DNA of 18,842 nt from Thermoplasmata archaeon (GCA_030043405.1 JASHXS010000169.1:1-18842); one strand, 5' to 3'. Shown: positions 1-6,260, numbered from the stretch's first letter. Numbers and translations: made by a program. The notes: generated by a model from the sequence alone, not told the origin.

Positions 1-162
1 GGTCGGGTCGAACGAGAACCAGAGGTTGCGCACCAGCGCCGTGTTCGGGCGGACCGCCGGGCGCGGAGTCTCCGCCCATCGGAAGTTCTCTCGGAGAACG
101 CGCCCGTCCGGAGCGCCGGCGACCAGCCACTGTCGGTTCCGGGACGCGGTTTCGGGTGCCAT
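1..162 (-). CDS. NADP-dependent oxidoreductase (medium-chain dehydrogenase/reductase, CurA/YfmJ-like), N-terminal 54 residues only
   Basis: The minus strand from an ATG at 162 to the window edge reads 54 codons without a stop. The peptide has RNRQWLVAGAPDGRV, then ENFRWAETPRP, then ALVRNLWFSFDP. This is the N-terminal signature of zinc-independent NADP-dependent MDR oxidoreductases (alkenal/one-type reductases, CurA, YfmJ): 'NRQWLLA..P.G....ENF...E.P.P....VLVRNLYLSLDP'. Such enzymes reduce activated C=C bonds with NADPH in the cytoplasm. A purine-rich AGGGGGA lies 7 nt upstream of the ATG and a TATA-like box lies about 53 bp upstream, supporting this start. The gene is divergent from the IS630-like gene. 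It continues outside the window, so the cofactor-binding and catalytic regions cannot be inspected. I am confident of the family and not of the substrate. Confidence 0.8.
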   Translation of the reverse strand, partial: MAPETASRNRQWLVAGAPDGRVLRENFRWAETPRPAVRPNTALVRNLWFSFDPT

Positions 163-210
163 TTCACGTCCCCCTAGGTCCGTCGGGCCCCCCAGGCCGA
201 GCCGCCCCCG

Positions 211-220
211 AGTTATCTAC
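211..220 (-). promoter_or_regulatory. TATA-like box for the oxidoreductase gene
   Basis: On the minus strand this reads GTAGATAACT, an AT-rich island in GC-rich DNA. It would place the transcription start near 188 and give a leader of about 26 nt containing the purine-rich AGGGGGA ribosome-binding site at 169-175. The rest of 163-368 is a divergent intergenic region in which I see no gene. Confidence 0.4.
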
Positions 221-340
221 CTTGACGGCGGTGTCAGATGGGACCGGCGGCGGAGGACCGACGTTCCGGGGCTGCGGTGAGCCGGCCCGGGACGGGATGT
301 TCGTAGCTCCACGAAGTACGCCGGACCCTCGGCCGAACCT

Positions 341-347
341 CTTTTGA
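341..347 (+). promoter_or_regulatory. TATA-like box for the IS630-like gene
   Basis: CTTTTGA is centred about 25 bp upstream of the GTG at 369, the distance expected for an archaeal promoter driving a leaderless transcript that begins at the start codon. No ribosome-binding site is visible just upstream of the GTG, which agrees with leaderless initiation. The box is weak, so the call is tentative. Confidence 0.35.
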
Positions 348-368
348 CCCCCTCTCCTACTCCCGGCC

Positions 369-1547
369 GTGCGCCAGGCGAACCGGGTCGTCCTGACTCC
401 CGAGGAGCTCGCTCGGCTCCGCGCCTGGATCGACGACCCGACCGCCACGGCCCGGGTTCGAACCCGAAGCCGCATCGTCCTGTGGTCGGCGGCCGGTCAC
501 TCGGACGCGGAGATCGCGAAGCGGCTGGGCAATGACGTCGCCACGGTGTCCCTATGGCGCCGACGCTTCCTGCTCCACCGTTTGGCGGGCGGGCTCCGAG
601 ACTCCCCGCGCCCCGGTCGACGACCGAAGCACTCCGCGAGTCGGGCGGACGAGATCCTCCACGCGACGTTCAACGACCCGCCACCCCGGGGCCATCGATG
701 GACGACCCGGACGATGGCGCGACGGTTCGGGGTCAATCACATGCTCGTCCAGCGAGTCTGGCAGGCGCAGGGCGTGAGCCCTCGGAAGGCGTACCGCATC
801 CCGGATCGTCTCTCCGGCCCCTCGCAACCGTTCGTCGACCTCCTCGGAGTGGTCGTGCAACCCCCCACTCGCTTGGTCGCGGTGGGGGTCGAACTGACGG
901 GGGAATCCCGTATCCCTCACGTGGAACCGCTCCTCGGCTCCCTACGTACCGAGATCTCGGGCGCCTATCTCCTTCATTCGATCCGCGCCGACCCCGAGGA
1001 CCTGGTGGGGCTGCTCGACGGCTTTCAGCGCCTGTCGTCGGGACCCGCCGGACGGCGACACCAGCTCGGCAATCTCTTGATCCTGCTCCGGGAGATCGAG
1101 GAGCGCACGAGCTCGACGACGCGAGTCCACCTCCTCGCGGAGGGGCGGGGCGCGGCGAAGGATCCCCGGCTCGGGGCCTGGCTCCGGCAGCACCCTCGCT
1201 TCATCTTCCACGAGCTACCGTCCGGGCCGGACTGGCCCCAAGAGGTTGGGCGCTTCTTTGGCCAGTGGCATGCGGTCCCCCTGCGGGCGGGCAGCCTGCA
1301 GGGGATCTCGGCGTTTACCCGGGCCGCGGCCCGGTTCGCCGCCCAGGCGAACGACCGGGGCGACGGCATCGCGTGGAGCATCGCGCAGGTCCGGCCCGCC
1401 TCCCCCACTACCAGCCCCGGAGAAATGAGCGGTACACCCTTCCTGGGGTCGAGGGTGGCCATTCCCCTGCCCGGTGAGCGCGCTCAAGTTCCGTCAGAAA
1501 AACGCGGGACCGATGAGAAATTTTCGTTACGCACCACGGGTCCTTAA
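369..1547 (+). CDS. IS630-family transposase homologue with a destroyed DDE site (probable domesticated DNA-binding protein)
   Basis: The 392-residue protein follows the IS630 transposase layout from end to end. An N-terminal helix-turn-helix (about 34-66; RIVLWSAAGHSDAEIAKRLG, then TVSLWRRRF) is followed by a 'GLRDSPRPGRRPK' linker, a second helix-turn-helix (about 112-137, VQRVWQAQGVSP) and a DDE-domain remnant. The remnant includes DLLGVVVQPPTRLVAV (family: DVVGLYLNPPEHAIVL), AAKDPRLGAWLRQHPRF (family: THKHPKVKAWLARHPRF) and DWPQEVGRFF (family: SWLNLVERWF). By this alignment the three catalytic acids are replaced: Asp to Val174, Asp to Glu258 and Glu to Gly294. The stretch at about 180-250 is unlike the family. 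The frame is nonetheless intact, so a role in DNA binding or regulation is more likely than transposition. The GTG start fits the family N-terminus. The last roughly 45 residues are an unrelated tail running into the next promoter. Confidence 0.75.
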   Translation: MRQANRVVLTPEELARLRAWIDDPTATARVRTRSRIVLWSAAGHSDAEIAKRLGNDVATVSLWRRRFLLHRLAGGLRDSPRPGRRPKHSASRADEILHATFNDPPPRGHRWTTRTMARRFGVNHMLVQRVWQAQGVSPRKAYRIPDRLSGPSQPFVDLLGVVVQPPTRLVAVGVELTGESRIPHVEPLLGSLRTEISGAYLLHSIRADPEDLVGLLDGFQRLSSGPAGRRHQLGNLLILLREIEERTSSTTRVHLLAEGRGAAKDPRLGAWLRQHPRFIFHELPSGPDWPQEVGRFFGQWHAVPLRAGSLQGISAFTRAAARFAAQANDRGDGIAWSIAQVRPASPTTSPGEMSGTPFLGSRVAIPLPGERAQVPSEKRGTDEKFSLRTTGP

Positions 1548-1561
1548 TACCGAGATATATG
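1543..1561 (+). promoter_or_regulatory. Promoter region of the TasA-like gene, two candidate TATA boxes
   Basis: CTTAATACC (core 1544-1549) matches the TTAATA/TTAAATA boxes seen before the thermopsin genes. GATATATG at 1554-1561 is a second AT-rich candidate. The first predicts a start near 1573, the second near 1584. The first box contains the TAA stop codon (1545-1547) of the upstream IS630-like frame. Confidence 0.5.
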
Positions 1562-1567
1562 TCGCAC

Positions 1568-1588
1568 GTTCGCCCGCAAGGGCGGAAC
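1568..1588 (+). promoter_or_regulatory. Inverted repeat / GCAA-loop hairpin at the predicted transcription start of the TasA-like gene
   Basis: GTTCGCCC (1568-1575) pairs with GGGCGGAAC (1580-1588) around a GCAA loop, giving eight base pairs with one bulged G (1584). It overlaps the predicted transcription start, so as DNA it could be an operator. If transcription starts upstream it would form an RNA hairpin with a GNRA tetraloop in the leader. The ribosome-binding site AAGGAG follows at 1598-1603. Confidence 0.4.
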
Positions 1589-1602
1589 CGGGACAATAAG
1601 GA

Positions 1603-2154
1603 GTGGTGAAGAAACGAATGGTAGCGAAGGCGCTTTGGGCTTCGGTCTTGGTGGTCAGCCTGCTCGCTGTTGGGGGGATGGGCTTCGCCGCGTTTACGGC
1701 GTCGTACCAGATCAACATCAACGGGACGGCCGGTACCCTGAGCCTGGCCATCACGAACGACAGCACGGTCGTCAGCAACTCGTACGTCGGCTGCTGGGGA
1801 ACCTGGGGAACGAACTGGGTCAACTTCACGGCGGGCCCCTTCGCTCCGGGTGACTACTGCATCGTGTTCGCGAACGTCACGAACACGGGCAACATCCCCG
1901 CAGCGGTCCATGAGCATGCCACCCAGCAGGGCGCGTGCTTCCTCTGGGCCGTGAACTCGCCGGGCCACTCGAACCCGGGCGGCTCGAACACCGGCCACAA
2001 CACGATGCTGCAGCCGGGCGCGAGCTGGCCGTTCATCGGCGTGCTCGAGCTCAACCCCGCGGACAACAACACTTGCCAAGGAGCGGTCAGTTCTTTGCAA
2101 GTGACGTTTACCGCGACGGCGGGCAACAACGGCACCAGCGTCTACGGGCTGTAA
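1603..2154 (+). CDS. Secreted TasA/camelysin-like protein (SipW-dependent type signal peptide)
   Basis: This 183-residue protein has a short basic N-terminus (KKR), a hydrophobic segment at about 10-31 and a mature region starting around FTASYQININGTAGTLSL. That order (hydrophobic helix, small residues, then 'aGTLsL') is typical of SipW-dependent secreted proteins such as TasA and camelysin. 'FANVTNTGNIPAAV' (about 89-102) resembles the conserved 'v-NtG-ip' strand of that family. Four cysteines (64, 86, 112, 158) could make two disulfides, and several N-x-S/T sequons suggest glycosylation outside the cell. The signal peptidase gene follows 121 bp downstream, strengthening the call. The start is uncertain. 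AAGGAG (1598-1603) overlaps the GTG at 1603 and is only 2 nt from the GTG at 1606, while an ATG at 1618 lies 14 nt away. I kept the longest frame. A role as a fibre or matrix subunit is inference. Confidence 0.6.
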   Translation: MVKKRMVAKALWASVLVVSLLAVGGMGFAAFTASYQININGTAGTLSLAITNDSTVVSNSYVGCWGTWGTNWVNFTAGPFAPGDYCIVFANVTNTGNIPAAVHEHATQQGACFLWAVNSPGHSNPGGSNTGHNTMLQPGASWPFIGVLELNPADNNTCQGAVSSLQVTFTATAGNNGTSVYGL

Positions 2155-2170
2155 GCCCCTCTCGCTGAGC

Positions 2171-2196
2171 CGGGTCAACCCTTTCCTCTCTTTCTT
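2171..2196 (+). terminator. Conserved pyrimidine-rich terminator after the TasA-like gene
   Basis: CGGGTCAACCCTTTCC followed by TCTCTTTCTT lies 17-42 nt after the stop codon. The AACCCTTTCC core at 2177-2186 and the T-rich tail recur after both thermopsin genes. Here GGGT-CA-ACCC could also form a tiny hairpin. T-rich tracts are the usual termination signal in archaea. Confidence 0.55.
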
Positions 2197-2275
2197 AAAC
2201 CCCGAGGCGTAGCGGGGGCCCTCGCCGCGCCGGGGTGGCGATGACGGGCGCAGCTCGGGAGCCGGCATCGAGCGG

Positions 2276-3703
2276 ATGATCAACACCACCTACGCCACCC
2301 TGGTCGCCGGATCCGCGGTCGTCGTGGGTCTCCTCCCGATCGCCGTTCGGCGCAGCTGGGCGCCGTGGTCGGCCGCCGGCGTCACGGTGCTGCTCGCGAT
2401 GTTCTATGACGTGGTGAGCCCGCTGGCCAGCGGGAACTGGTTTTACCTCGGCTACACCGCCTTCGCGGTCTCTCCCCTGCTCGTGTACCTGCTGTTCGTC
2501 CGGTACATCGAGCGGTCTCCCCCGGCGACCTTCGGCCTGTTCGTCCCGATCCGGGATGCCCGCCGGATCGTCGGACTGGCAGCGCTTCTAGCCGGGGTCT
2601 ACTACCTGCTCACGCTGGAGCCCGGGCTCCTCCAGGGACTGTACCTCCCGGGCCTCCCCGACTTCGGGCTCTTCGCGGTCCTGTTCCTCACCGCCCCGGT
2701 GATCGCGCTCGGGCAGGAAGCGATCTTCCGGGGGTACCTCCTCACGAAAGTGGCGGGGTCCCAGCCGTTCCGTCGGGCCCTCTTCGCCTCGTCGGCCCTC
2801 TTCTCGGTCGTCTCGTTCAACCCCTTCCTCGTGCTCGAGTTTGGTGCGTCGAGCCAGGCCCCGGCGATCTTCCTGACGGTCCTGACGGGCTTCGCGCTCG
2901 GCATCTTCCTGGGGCTGTTCTTCTACAAGACCCACTTCAGCGTGCTCGGGACCTGGGTCTTCCGGTCCATCACGCTGGGGATCTCGCTCGTCTTTCCGGT
3001 CGCCGTCATCGGCCTCGCCTGGGAGACGGCCTTCGTTCTCGAGCTCATCGCGATCACCGCGGTACTGGTGGTCGTCTACATCGCGCAGCGGGAACCCCGG
3101 TTCGAGGCCCGTCACTACATGGACGAGCCGATGCAACCCCGGCGCCGGACCCTGGTCACCGCGGCCCGGAACCGCCGCCAGGTGATCCCGCTGGTGGTCG
3201 TCCTCGGAGTCGCCCTCGTCATCGTGGCCTTCGCCGGACCGATCGGCTCGGCTTCCTCGAAGGCCCCCGTGCGCGTGCTGGCGATCGAGAGCGACAGCAT
3301 GTCCCCCACGTTCGTTCGGGGGACCCTCGTCTTCCTCGAGTCGGTCGCGGGGCCGGGCGACCTTCACGTGGGCATGATCGTGGCGTACAACGCCCCGTAC
3401 CTCTCGCCCAACGGGCCGGTCGTCCATCGCATCATCGCGATCGGGATGAACGGGAGCCAGCTGGTCTTCACGTTCAAGGGCGACGCGAACCCGAGCCCGG
3501 ATCCCCGACCGGTGGTCTGGAGCCAGATAGTAGGAAAGGTTGTGACCTACGTCCCCTACCTGGGCTACCTGATCCTGAGCCCCGAGCTCTCGGTGTCGAT
3601 CGTGTTGGTCCTGGTCCTCCTGGGCGTCTATCGTAGCTCGCCGGATGCCGCGGCGCCGACCCGTCGCCGCCCTATCCTGCCGCTGCGGAGGGAGCGCGCG
3701 TGA
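2276..3703 (+). CDS. Signal peptidase I (S26B, SipW-like) fused to a degenerate CPBP-family membrane domain
   Basis: The 475-residue protein has two halves. Residues 1-275 form a polytopic membrane domain resembling CPBP (CAAX-protease/bacteriocin-processing) proteins. 'GQEAIFRGYLL' (146-156) matches motif 1 (EExxxR), but the first Glu is Gln147, while Glu148 and Arg152 remain. Motif 2 FxxxH reads F176-SVV-Ser180, and the last HxxxN motif appears as Trp227...Ser231, so the metal/catalytic His residues are missing. Residues 303-322 form a membrane helix, followed by a signal peptidase I domain: ESDSMSPTF with nucleophile Ser341, VVHRI with His384 in place of the bacterial Lys, and KGDANPSPD (Asp403/Asp409). 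A final helix is at about 427-452. It should cleave signal peptides on the outer face of the membrane, most likely that of the upstream TasA-like protein. The next gene overlaps it by 4 bp. The CPBP assignment is less certain than the peptidase. Confidence 0.8.
   Translation: MINTTYATLVAGSAVVVGLLPIAVRRSWAPWSAAGVTVLLAMFYDVVSPLASGNWFYLGYTAFAVSPLLVYLLFVRYIERSPPATFGLFVPIRDARRIVGLAALLAGVYYLLTLEPGLLQGLYLPGLPDFGLFAVLFLTAPVIALGQEAIFRGYLLTKVAGSQPFRRALFASSALFSVVSFNPFLVLEFGASSQAPAIFLTVLTGFALGIFLGLFFYKTHFSVLGTWVFRSITLGISLVFPVAVIGLAWETAFVLELIAITAVLVVVYIAQREPRFEARHYMDEPMQPRRRTLVTAARNRRQVIPLVVVLGVALVIVAFAGPIGSASSKAPVRVLAIESDSMSPTFVRGTLVFLESVAGPGDLHVGMIVAYNAPYLSPNGPVVHRIIAIGMNGSQLVFTFKGDANPSPDPRPVVWSQIVGKVVTYVPYLGYLILSPELSVSIVLVLVLLGVYRSSPDAAAPTRRRPILPLRRERA
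3687..3694 (+). promoter_or_regulatory. Ribosome-binding site for the DUF5305-like gene
   Basis: GGAGGGAG ends 5 nt before the GTG at 3700 and lies inside the end of the signal peptidase gene. With the GTGA overlap it indicates translational coupling and fixes the GTG as the start. Confidence 0.6.
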
Positions 3704-4743
3704 AGGTCGCCCTGGTCGCCGTCGTCATCCTGGCCCTGGCCTCCGTCGTGGCGCTGTACGCCGTGGCCAGCCTCGACGCCACCCCGGCGACGACGACCAG
3801 TTCCTCTTCGCTCCTCAACTACGAGACCACGACCCAGTTCGACTACGTGGCGCATCTGAAGCCGAACCTGCTGTACAACAGCTCGACCCTGGGCCCGGGA
3901 CAGGGGACCCTCTACGAGAGCCTCGTCACGTCGCTCGACCTCTCCTTCACGTACTGGCTGAACCTCAGCGCGCCGTCGAACGTCGCGTTCGGCGGGGGCT
4001 TCGAGCTGGTCGTGTCGTCCCCCGGGCTGTGGAACTACACGCTCAACTTCTCGGTGAAGAACGAACCCGCCGAGACCGGCATCACTTCCTACGAGTTCAC
4101 GGACTCGACCGGGCTGGCGCTCCCGGGGCTCTACGACCTGGTCGGCAACATCACGAACCAGACCCAGGTGAGTCAGGGCTCCTTCTCCGTCCGGTACACC
4201 GCCATCGAGGTCGGGAACATCGACTTCAACGGAACCCACGTCCAGTCGTTCACCACGCCGTTCCTCAACTTCACGTTCGGCAGCGGTCTCATCGTCCCCG
4301 GTCCCCTCGTCGCCACCTCGTTCGGCGACATCCCCACGACGGTGACCACGACGGACGCCGGGCGCGCGTCGAACCTCGAGCTGGCCACGATCCTCTCGAT
4401 CGCCTTGCTCGTGGCGCTCGGGGCCGCGATCTACTGGGCCTGGCGGCCCCGGGCGGGCCAGGTCGACATCCAGGCCGACCTGAAGTCGCTCACGGCGCCG
4501 TACCAGGACGCGATCGCGACCACGTGGACCGCCCCGCAGAAGGAGAACGTGGTCGTCCTCCGCGACTGGGAAGACATCGTCCACGTGGCGGATATGCTCG
4601 GGAAGCCGATCCTCCGGTACGTCTTCCGCCGACGCGACCCCCCGCGATTCTTCTACTACGTGCTGGACGGACCCATCCAGTACATCTATCTCGTACCGCG
4701 GGAGGGCCGTCCCGCGGAAGAGGACCTGAACGACCTGACCTAG
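3700..4743 (+). CDS. DUF5305-like membrane protein coupled to the signal peptidase
   Basis: This 347-residue protein has an N-terminal signal-anchor helix (about 3-24), a Ser/Thr linker, then an extracytoplasmic domain (about 35-220) with 'HLKPNLLYNSSTLGPGQGTLYESL' (seen as successive blocks) and many N-x-S/T sequons. A second helix lies at about 226-248 and a basic cytoplasmic domain at 249-347 (DWEDIVHVADMLGKPILRYV, then FYYVLDGPIQYIYL). This arrangement and the 'lYnsstl...y' and 'dLv-vA...pil...y-V-dg-iqY-y' patterns match, as far as I recall, the archaeal DUF5305 family, whose genes often neighbour SipW-like signal peptidases. The GTG start overlaps the peptidase stop (GTGA) and has a strong ribosome-binding site, so both proteins are probably made together. 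It may assist peptidase activity or assembly of the secreted subunit; that role is inferred from position only. No T-rich terminator like that of the TasA-like gene follows it. Confidence 0.6.
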   Translation: MKVALVAVVILALASVVALYAVASLDATPATTTSSSSLLNYETTTQFDYVAHLKPNLLYNSSTLGPGQGTLYESLVTSLDLSFTYWLNLSAPSNVAFGGGFELVVSSPGLWNYTLNFSVKNEPAETGITSYEFTDSTGLALPGLYDLVGNITNQTQVSQGSFSVRYTAIEVGNIDFNGTHVQSFTTPFLNFTFGSGLIVPGPLVATSFGDIPTTVTTTDAGRASNLELATILSIALLVALGAAIYWAWRPRAGQVDIQADLKSLTAPYQDAIATTWTAPQKENVVVLRDWEDIVHVADMLGKPILRYVFRRRDPPRFFYYVLDGPIQYIYLVPREGRPAEEDLNDLT

Positions 4744-4775
4744 CCGGGACCCGCGTTCCAGGGCCCCCCACTGAG

Positions 4776-4783
4776 GTTTATGA
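4776..4783 (+). promoter_or_regulatory. TATA-like box for the MoaD-like/propeller operon
   Basis: GTTTATGA is an AT-rich island in the 71-bp gap after the DUF5305-like gene. It predicts a transcription start near 4806-4809, close to the ATG at 4815 and to an in-frame TTG at 4809, which agrees with a leaderless or nearly leaderless mRNA. Confidence 0.45.
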
Positions 4784-4814
4784 ACCCGGGGCCGCTGTAG
4801 CGAACCGGTTGCGC

Positions 4815-5084
4815 ATGCCGAAGGTACGGCTGGACGGGATGCTCTCCGAGTTCGTCCGACGTCGCACGGTCGAGAGCGAGGCGACGAGCGTGGACGGTCT
4901 GATTGACGAGCTCGAGGGGGACTTCCCCCGCCTGCGACATCGCCTCCGCGACGAGACCCGAACGCTCCGGCCGTTCGTCCGGGTCTACGTCAACGGACAG
5001 GACATCGCCACCCTCCGAGGGGCCCAGACGCCCCTCGCGGCCGGGGATTCGGTGGAGATCCTACATTCCATCCAAGGAGGATAG
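4815..5084 (+). CDS. MoaD/ThiS-type beta-grasp (ubiquitin-like) protein ending in Gly-Gly
   Basis: This protein has 89 residues. It starts 'MPKVRLDGMLSEFV', has 'TSVDGLIDELEGDFPRLRHRL' in mid-protein, then 'RPFVRVYVNGQDIATLRG' and 'LAAGDSVEILHSIQGG' at the end. This is the MoaD/ThiS pattern: a beta-hairpin, a helix with L-xx-L, 'vyvNg-di', 'l-dGDeV-ilp-i-GG', and a C-terminal diglycine that E1-like enzymes adenylate for sulfur transfer (MoaD, ThiS, CysO) or conjugation (SAMPs). The ATG at 4815 was chosen because it starts the beta-grasp fold; a TTG two codons upstream is also possible. The next gene begins 3 nt after the stop, and its ribosome-binding site overlaps the last codons. No E1, MoaE or thiamine gene is in the window, so the partner is unknown. 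Beta-grasp identity is clear; sulfur carrier versus protein modifier is not. Confidence 0.85.
   Translation: MPKVRLDGMLSEFVRRRTVESEATSVDGLIDELEGDFPRLRHRLRDETRTLRPFVRVYVNGQDIATLRGAQTPLAAGDSVEILHSIQGG
5074..5080 (+). promoter_or_regulatory. Ribosome-binding site for the BNR propeller gene
   Basis: AAGGAGG, a near-perfect complement to the archaeal 16S rRNA 3' end, sits 7 nt before the ATG at 5088. It encodes the final Gly-Gly region of the MoaD-like protein, tying translation of the two genes together. Confidence 0.75.
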
Positions 5085-5087
5085 ACC

Positions 5088-6209
5088 ATGGTCGAGAAGA
5101 ACGCCGTGCACGTATTGGTCGGAACGCGAAAGGGCGCCTACATCCTCGACGGCGATCGGGCCCGGAAGAAGTGGAAGGTCCGGGGACCGTATCACGAGGG
5201 GCGGGACGTCTTCCAGATCATCGCCGACCCCCGCCACCCCGGGGTCGTCTACTCGACGGCCAACAGCGCCTGGTGGGGCCCCATGATGTACCGTTCGAAG
5301 GACTGGGGGAAGAAGTGGACCGCCATCTCGGTGCCCCAGATGCCGAAGGGCCCGCGGCCCCCGCCGACGGGGGAGGGCGGGATGCCCAAGTACCCCGTCG
5401 AGAACGTCTGGCAGATCGCGCCGGGGCGGGAGGACGAACCGAATTCCCTGTTGGCCGGCATCGACCCCGCCTCCCTCTGGCGCAGCGACAACAACGGGGA
5501 GGACTGGGTGGGGGTGCCCGGTCTCAACGACCACCCGACGCGCAAGGAATGGAACCCCGGCGCGGGGGGGCTCTGCCTCCACACGATTCTCCGGGACCCG
5601 AGCCAGCCGAAGCGGCTGTACGTCGGGATCTCCGCGGCGGGAGGTTTCCGCTCCGATGACGACGGGGAGCACTGGCGCCCCGTCAACCATGGGGTCAAGA
5701 TCGGGTTCCTCCCCGACGGGGACCGCGAGTACGGCCAATGCCTGCACAAACTCGCCCTCGAACCCACCGACCCCTCGACGATCTACCGTCAGGACCACGA
5801 CGGGATCTACATCTCCCGGGACCGGGGGGACAACTGGAAGCGGGTCGGGAAGTCGCTGGAAAGCGACTTCGGCTTCGTCGTCGCGACCGCCCCGGGGGCT
5901 CCCCATGGGGCCTTCTTCGTGCCGCTTCGCGGCGAGACCCGGACCACCTGGGGGGGCCAGCTGCAGGTGTTCCGCTGGAACGACACCCGGCGGTCGTGGG
6001 CCCAGGTCGTCCCGAAGGGCCTGTTCCCAGGGGACCACGGGACCCACCGCGATGCGCTGGCGACCGACCGTCTCACGCCGGCCGGGGTCTACCTCGGCAC
6101 GACGGCGGGCCGGCTCTACTGGAGCGCGAGCAACGGGAAGAAGTGGGACATGGTGCCGTACCAGTTCCCGGCGATCCAGTCGGTCACCGTGTCGAGTCCG
6201 ATGGGCTAG
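5088..6209 (+). CDS. Cytoplasmic BNR/Asp-box beta-propeller protein (sialidase/sortilin-like fold)
   Basis: The 373-residue protein has five Asp-box motifs (S-x-(D/N)-x-G-x-x-W or close): SKDWGKKW at 70-77, SDNNGEDW at 133-140, SDDDGEHW at 189-196, SRDRGDNW at 243-250 and SASNGKKW at 346-353. Each follows a 'v-vGt...G-yrS' strand pair, as in six- or seven-bladed BNR propellers. Database names for such proteins are usually 'glycosyl hydrolase' or 'exo-alpha-sialidase'. However, there is no signal peptide, and I see no sialidase Arg triad or RIP motif, so enzymatic activity is not supported. The start is fixed by the AAGGAGG site. It forms a two-gene operon with the MoaD-like gene; I recall this pairing in diverse prokaryotes but no established function. 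The first residues, VHVLVGTRKGAYIL, are typical of this propeller family. It may bind a protein or be the target or partner of the beta-grasp protein (inference). Confidence 0.75.
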   Translation: MVEKNAVHVLVGTRKGAYILDGDRARKKWKVRGPYHEGRDVFQIIADPRHPGVVYSTANSAWWGPMMYRSKDWGKKWTAISVPQMPKGPRPPPTGEGGMPKYPVENVWQIAPGREDEPNSLLAGIDPASLWRSDNNGEDWVGVPGLNDHPTRKEWNPGAGGLCLHTILRDPSQPKRLYVGISAAGGFRSDDDGEHWRPVNHGVKIGFLPDGDREYGQCLHKLALEPTDPSTIYRQDHDGIYISRDRGDNWKRVGKSLESDFGFVVATAPGAPHGAFFVPLRGETRTTWGGQLQVFRWNDTRRSWAQVVPKGLFPGDHGTHRDALATDRLTPAGVYLGTTAGRLYWSASNGKKWDMVPYQFPAIQSVTVSSPMG

Positions 6210-6224
6210 CCCCTTCCGCGCGGC

Positions 6225-6232
6225 CTCAAGTA
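6225..6232 (+). promoter_or_regulatory. TATA-like element before the TMEM175-like gene
   Basis: CTCAAGTA lies about 31 bp upstream of the TTG at 6261, within the 51-bp gap after the propeller gene. It is a weak match, but the spacing fits leaderless initiation at the TTG. Confidence 0.3.
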
Positions 6233-6260
6233 CGCCCCGCGGTTCGCGCGCGGGAGCCCC

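Noticed and set aside
163..368. Small ORFs between the oxidoreductase and the IS630-like gene
   Set aside because: Short Pro/Arg-rich frames without motifs; the region reads as a divergent promoter area.
554..1477. Second plus-strand frame within the IS630-like gene
   Set aside because: Low-complexity Pro/Arg/Gly composition; the overlapping 392-codon frame has full-length family similarity.
300..1600. Intact IS630 insertion sequence with terminal inverted repeats
   Set aside because: I found no convincing matching inverted repeats or TA duplications at the ends, and the catalytic residues are missing.
3645..4814. Upstream part of a 479-codon plus-strand frame ending in the MoaD-like sequence
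   Set aside because: Its first 390 codons overlap the DUF5305-like gene in another frame and read as Arg/Pro-rich shadow; only the segment from the ATG at 4815 is a real protein.
5088..6209. Functional sialidase or glycosyl hydrolase
   Set aside because: Only the Asp-box propeller repeats are supported; there is no signal peptide and no visible RIP motif or Arg triad.
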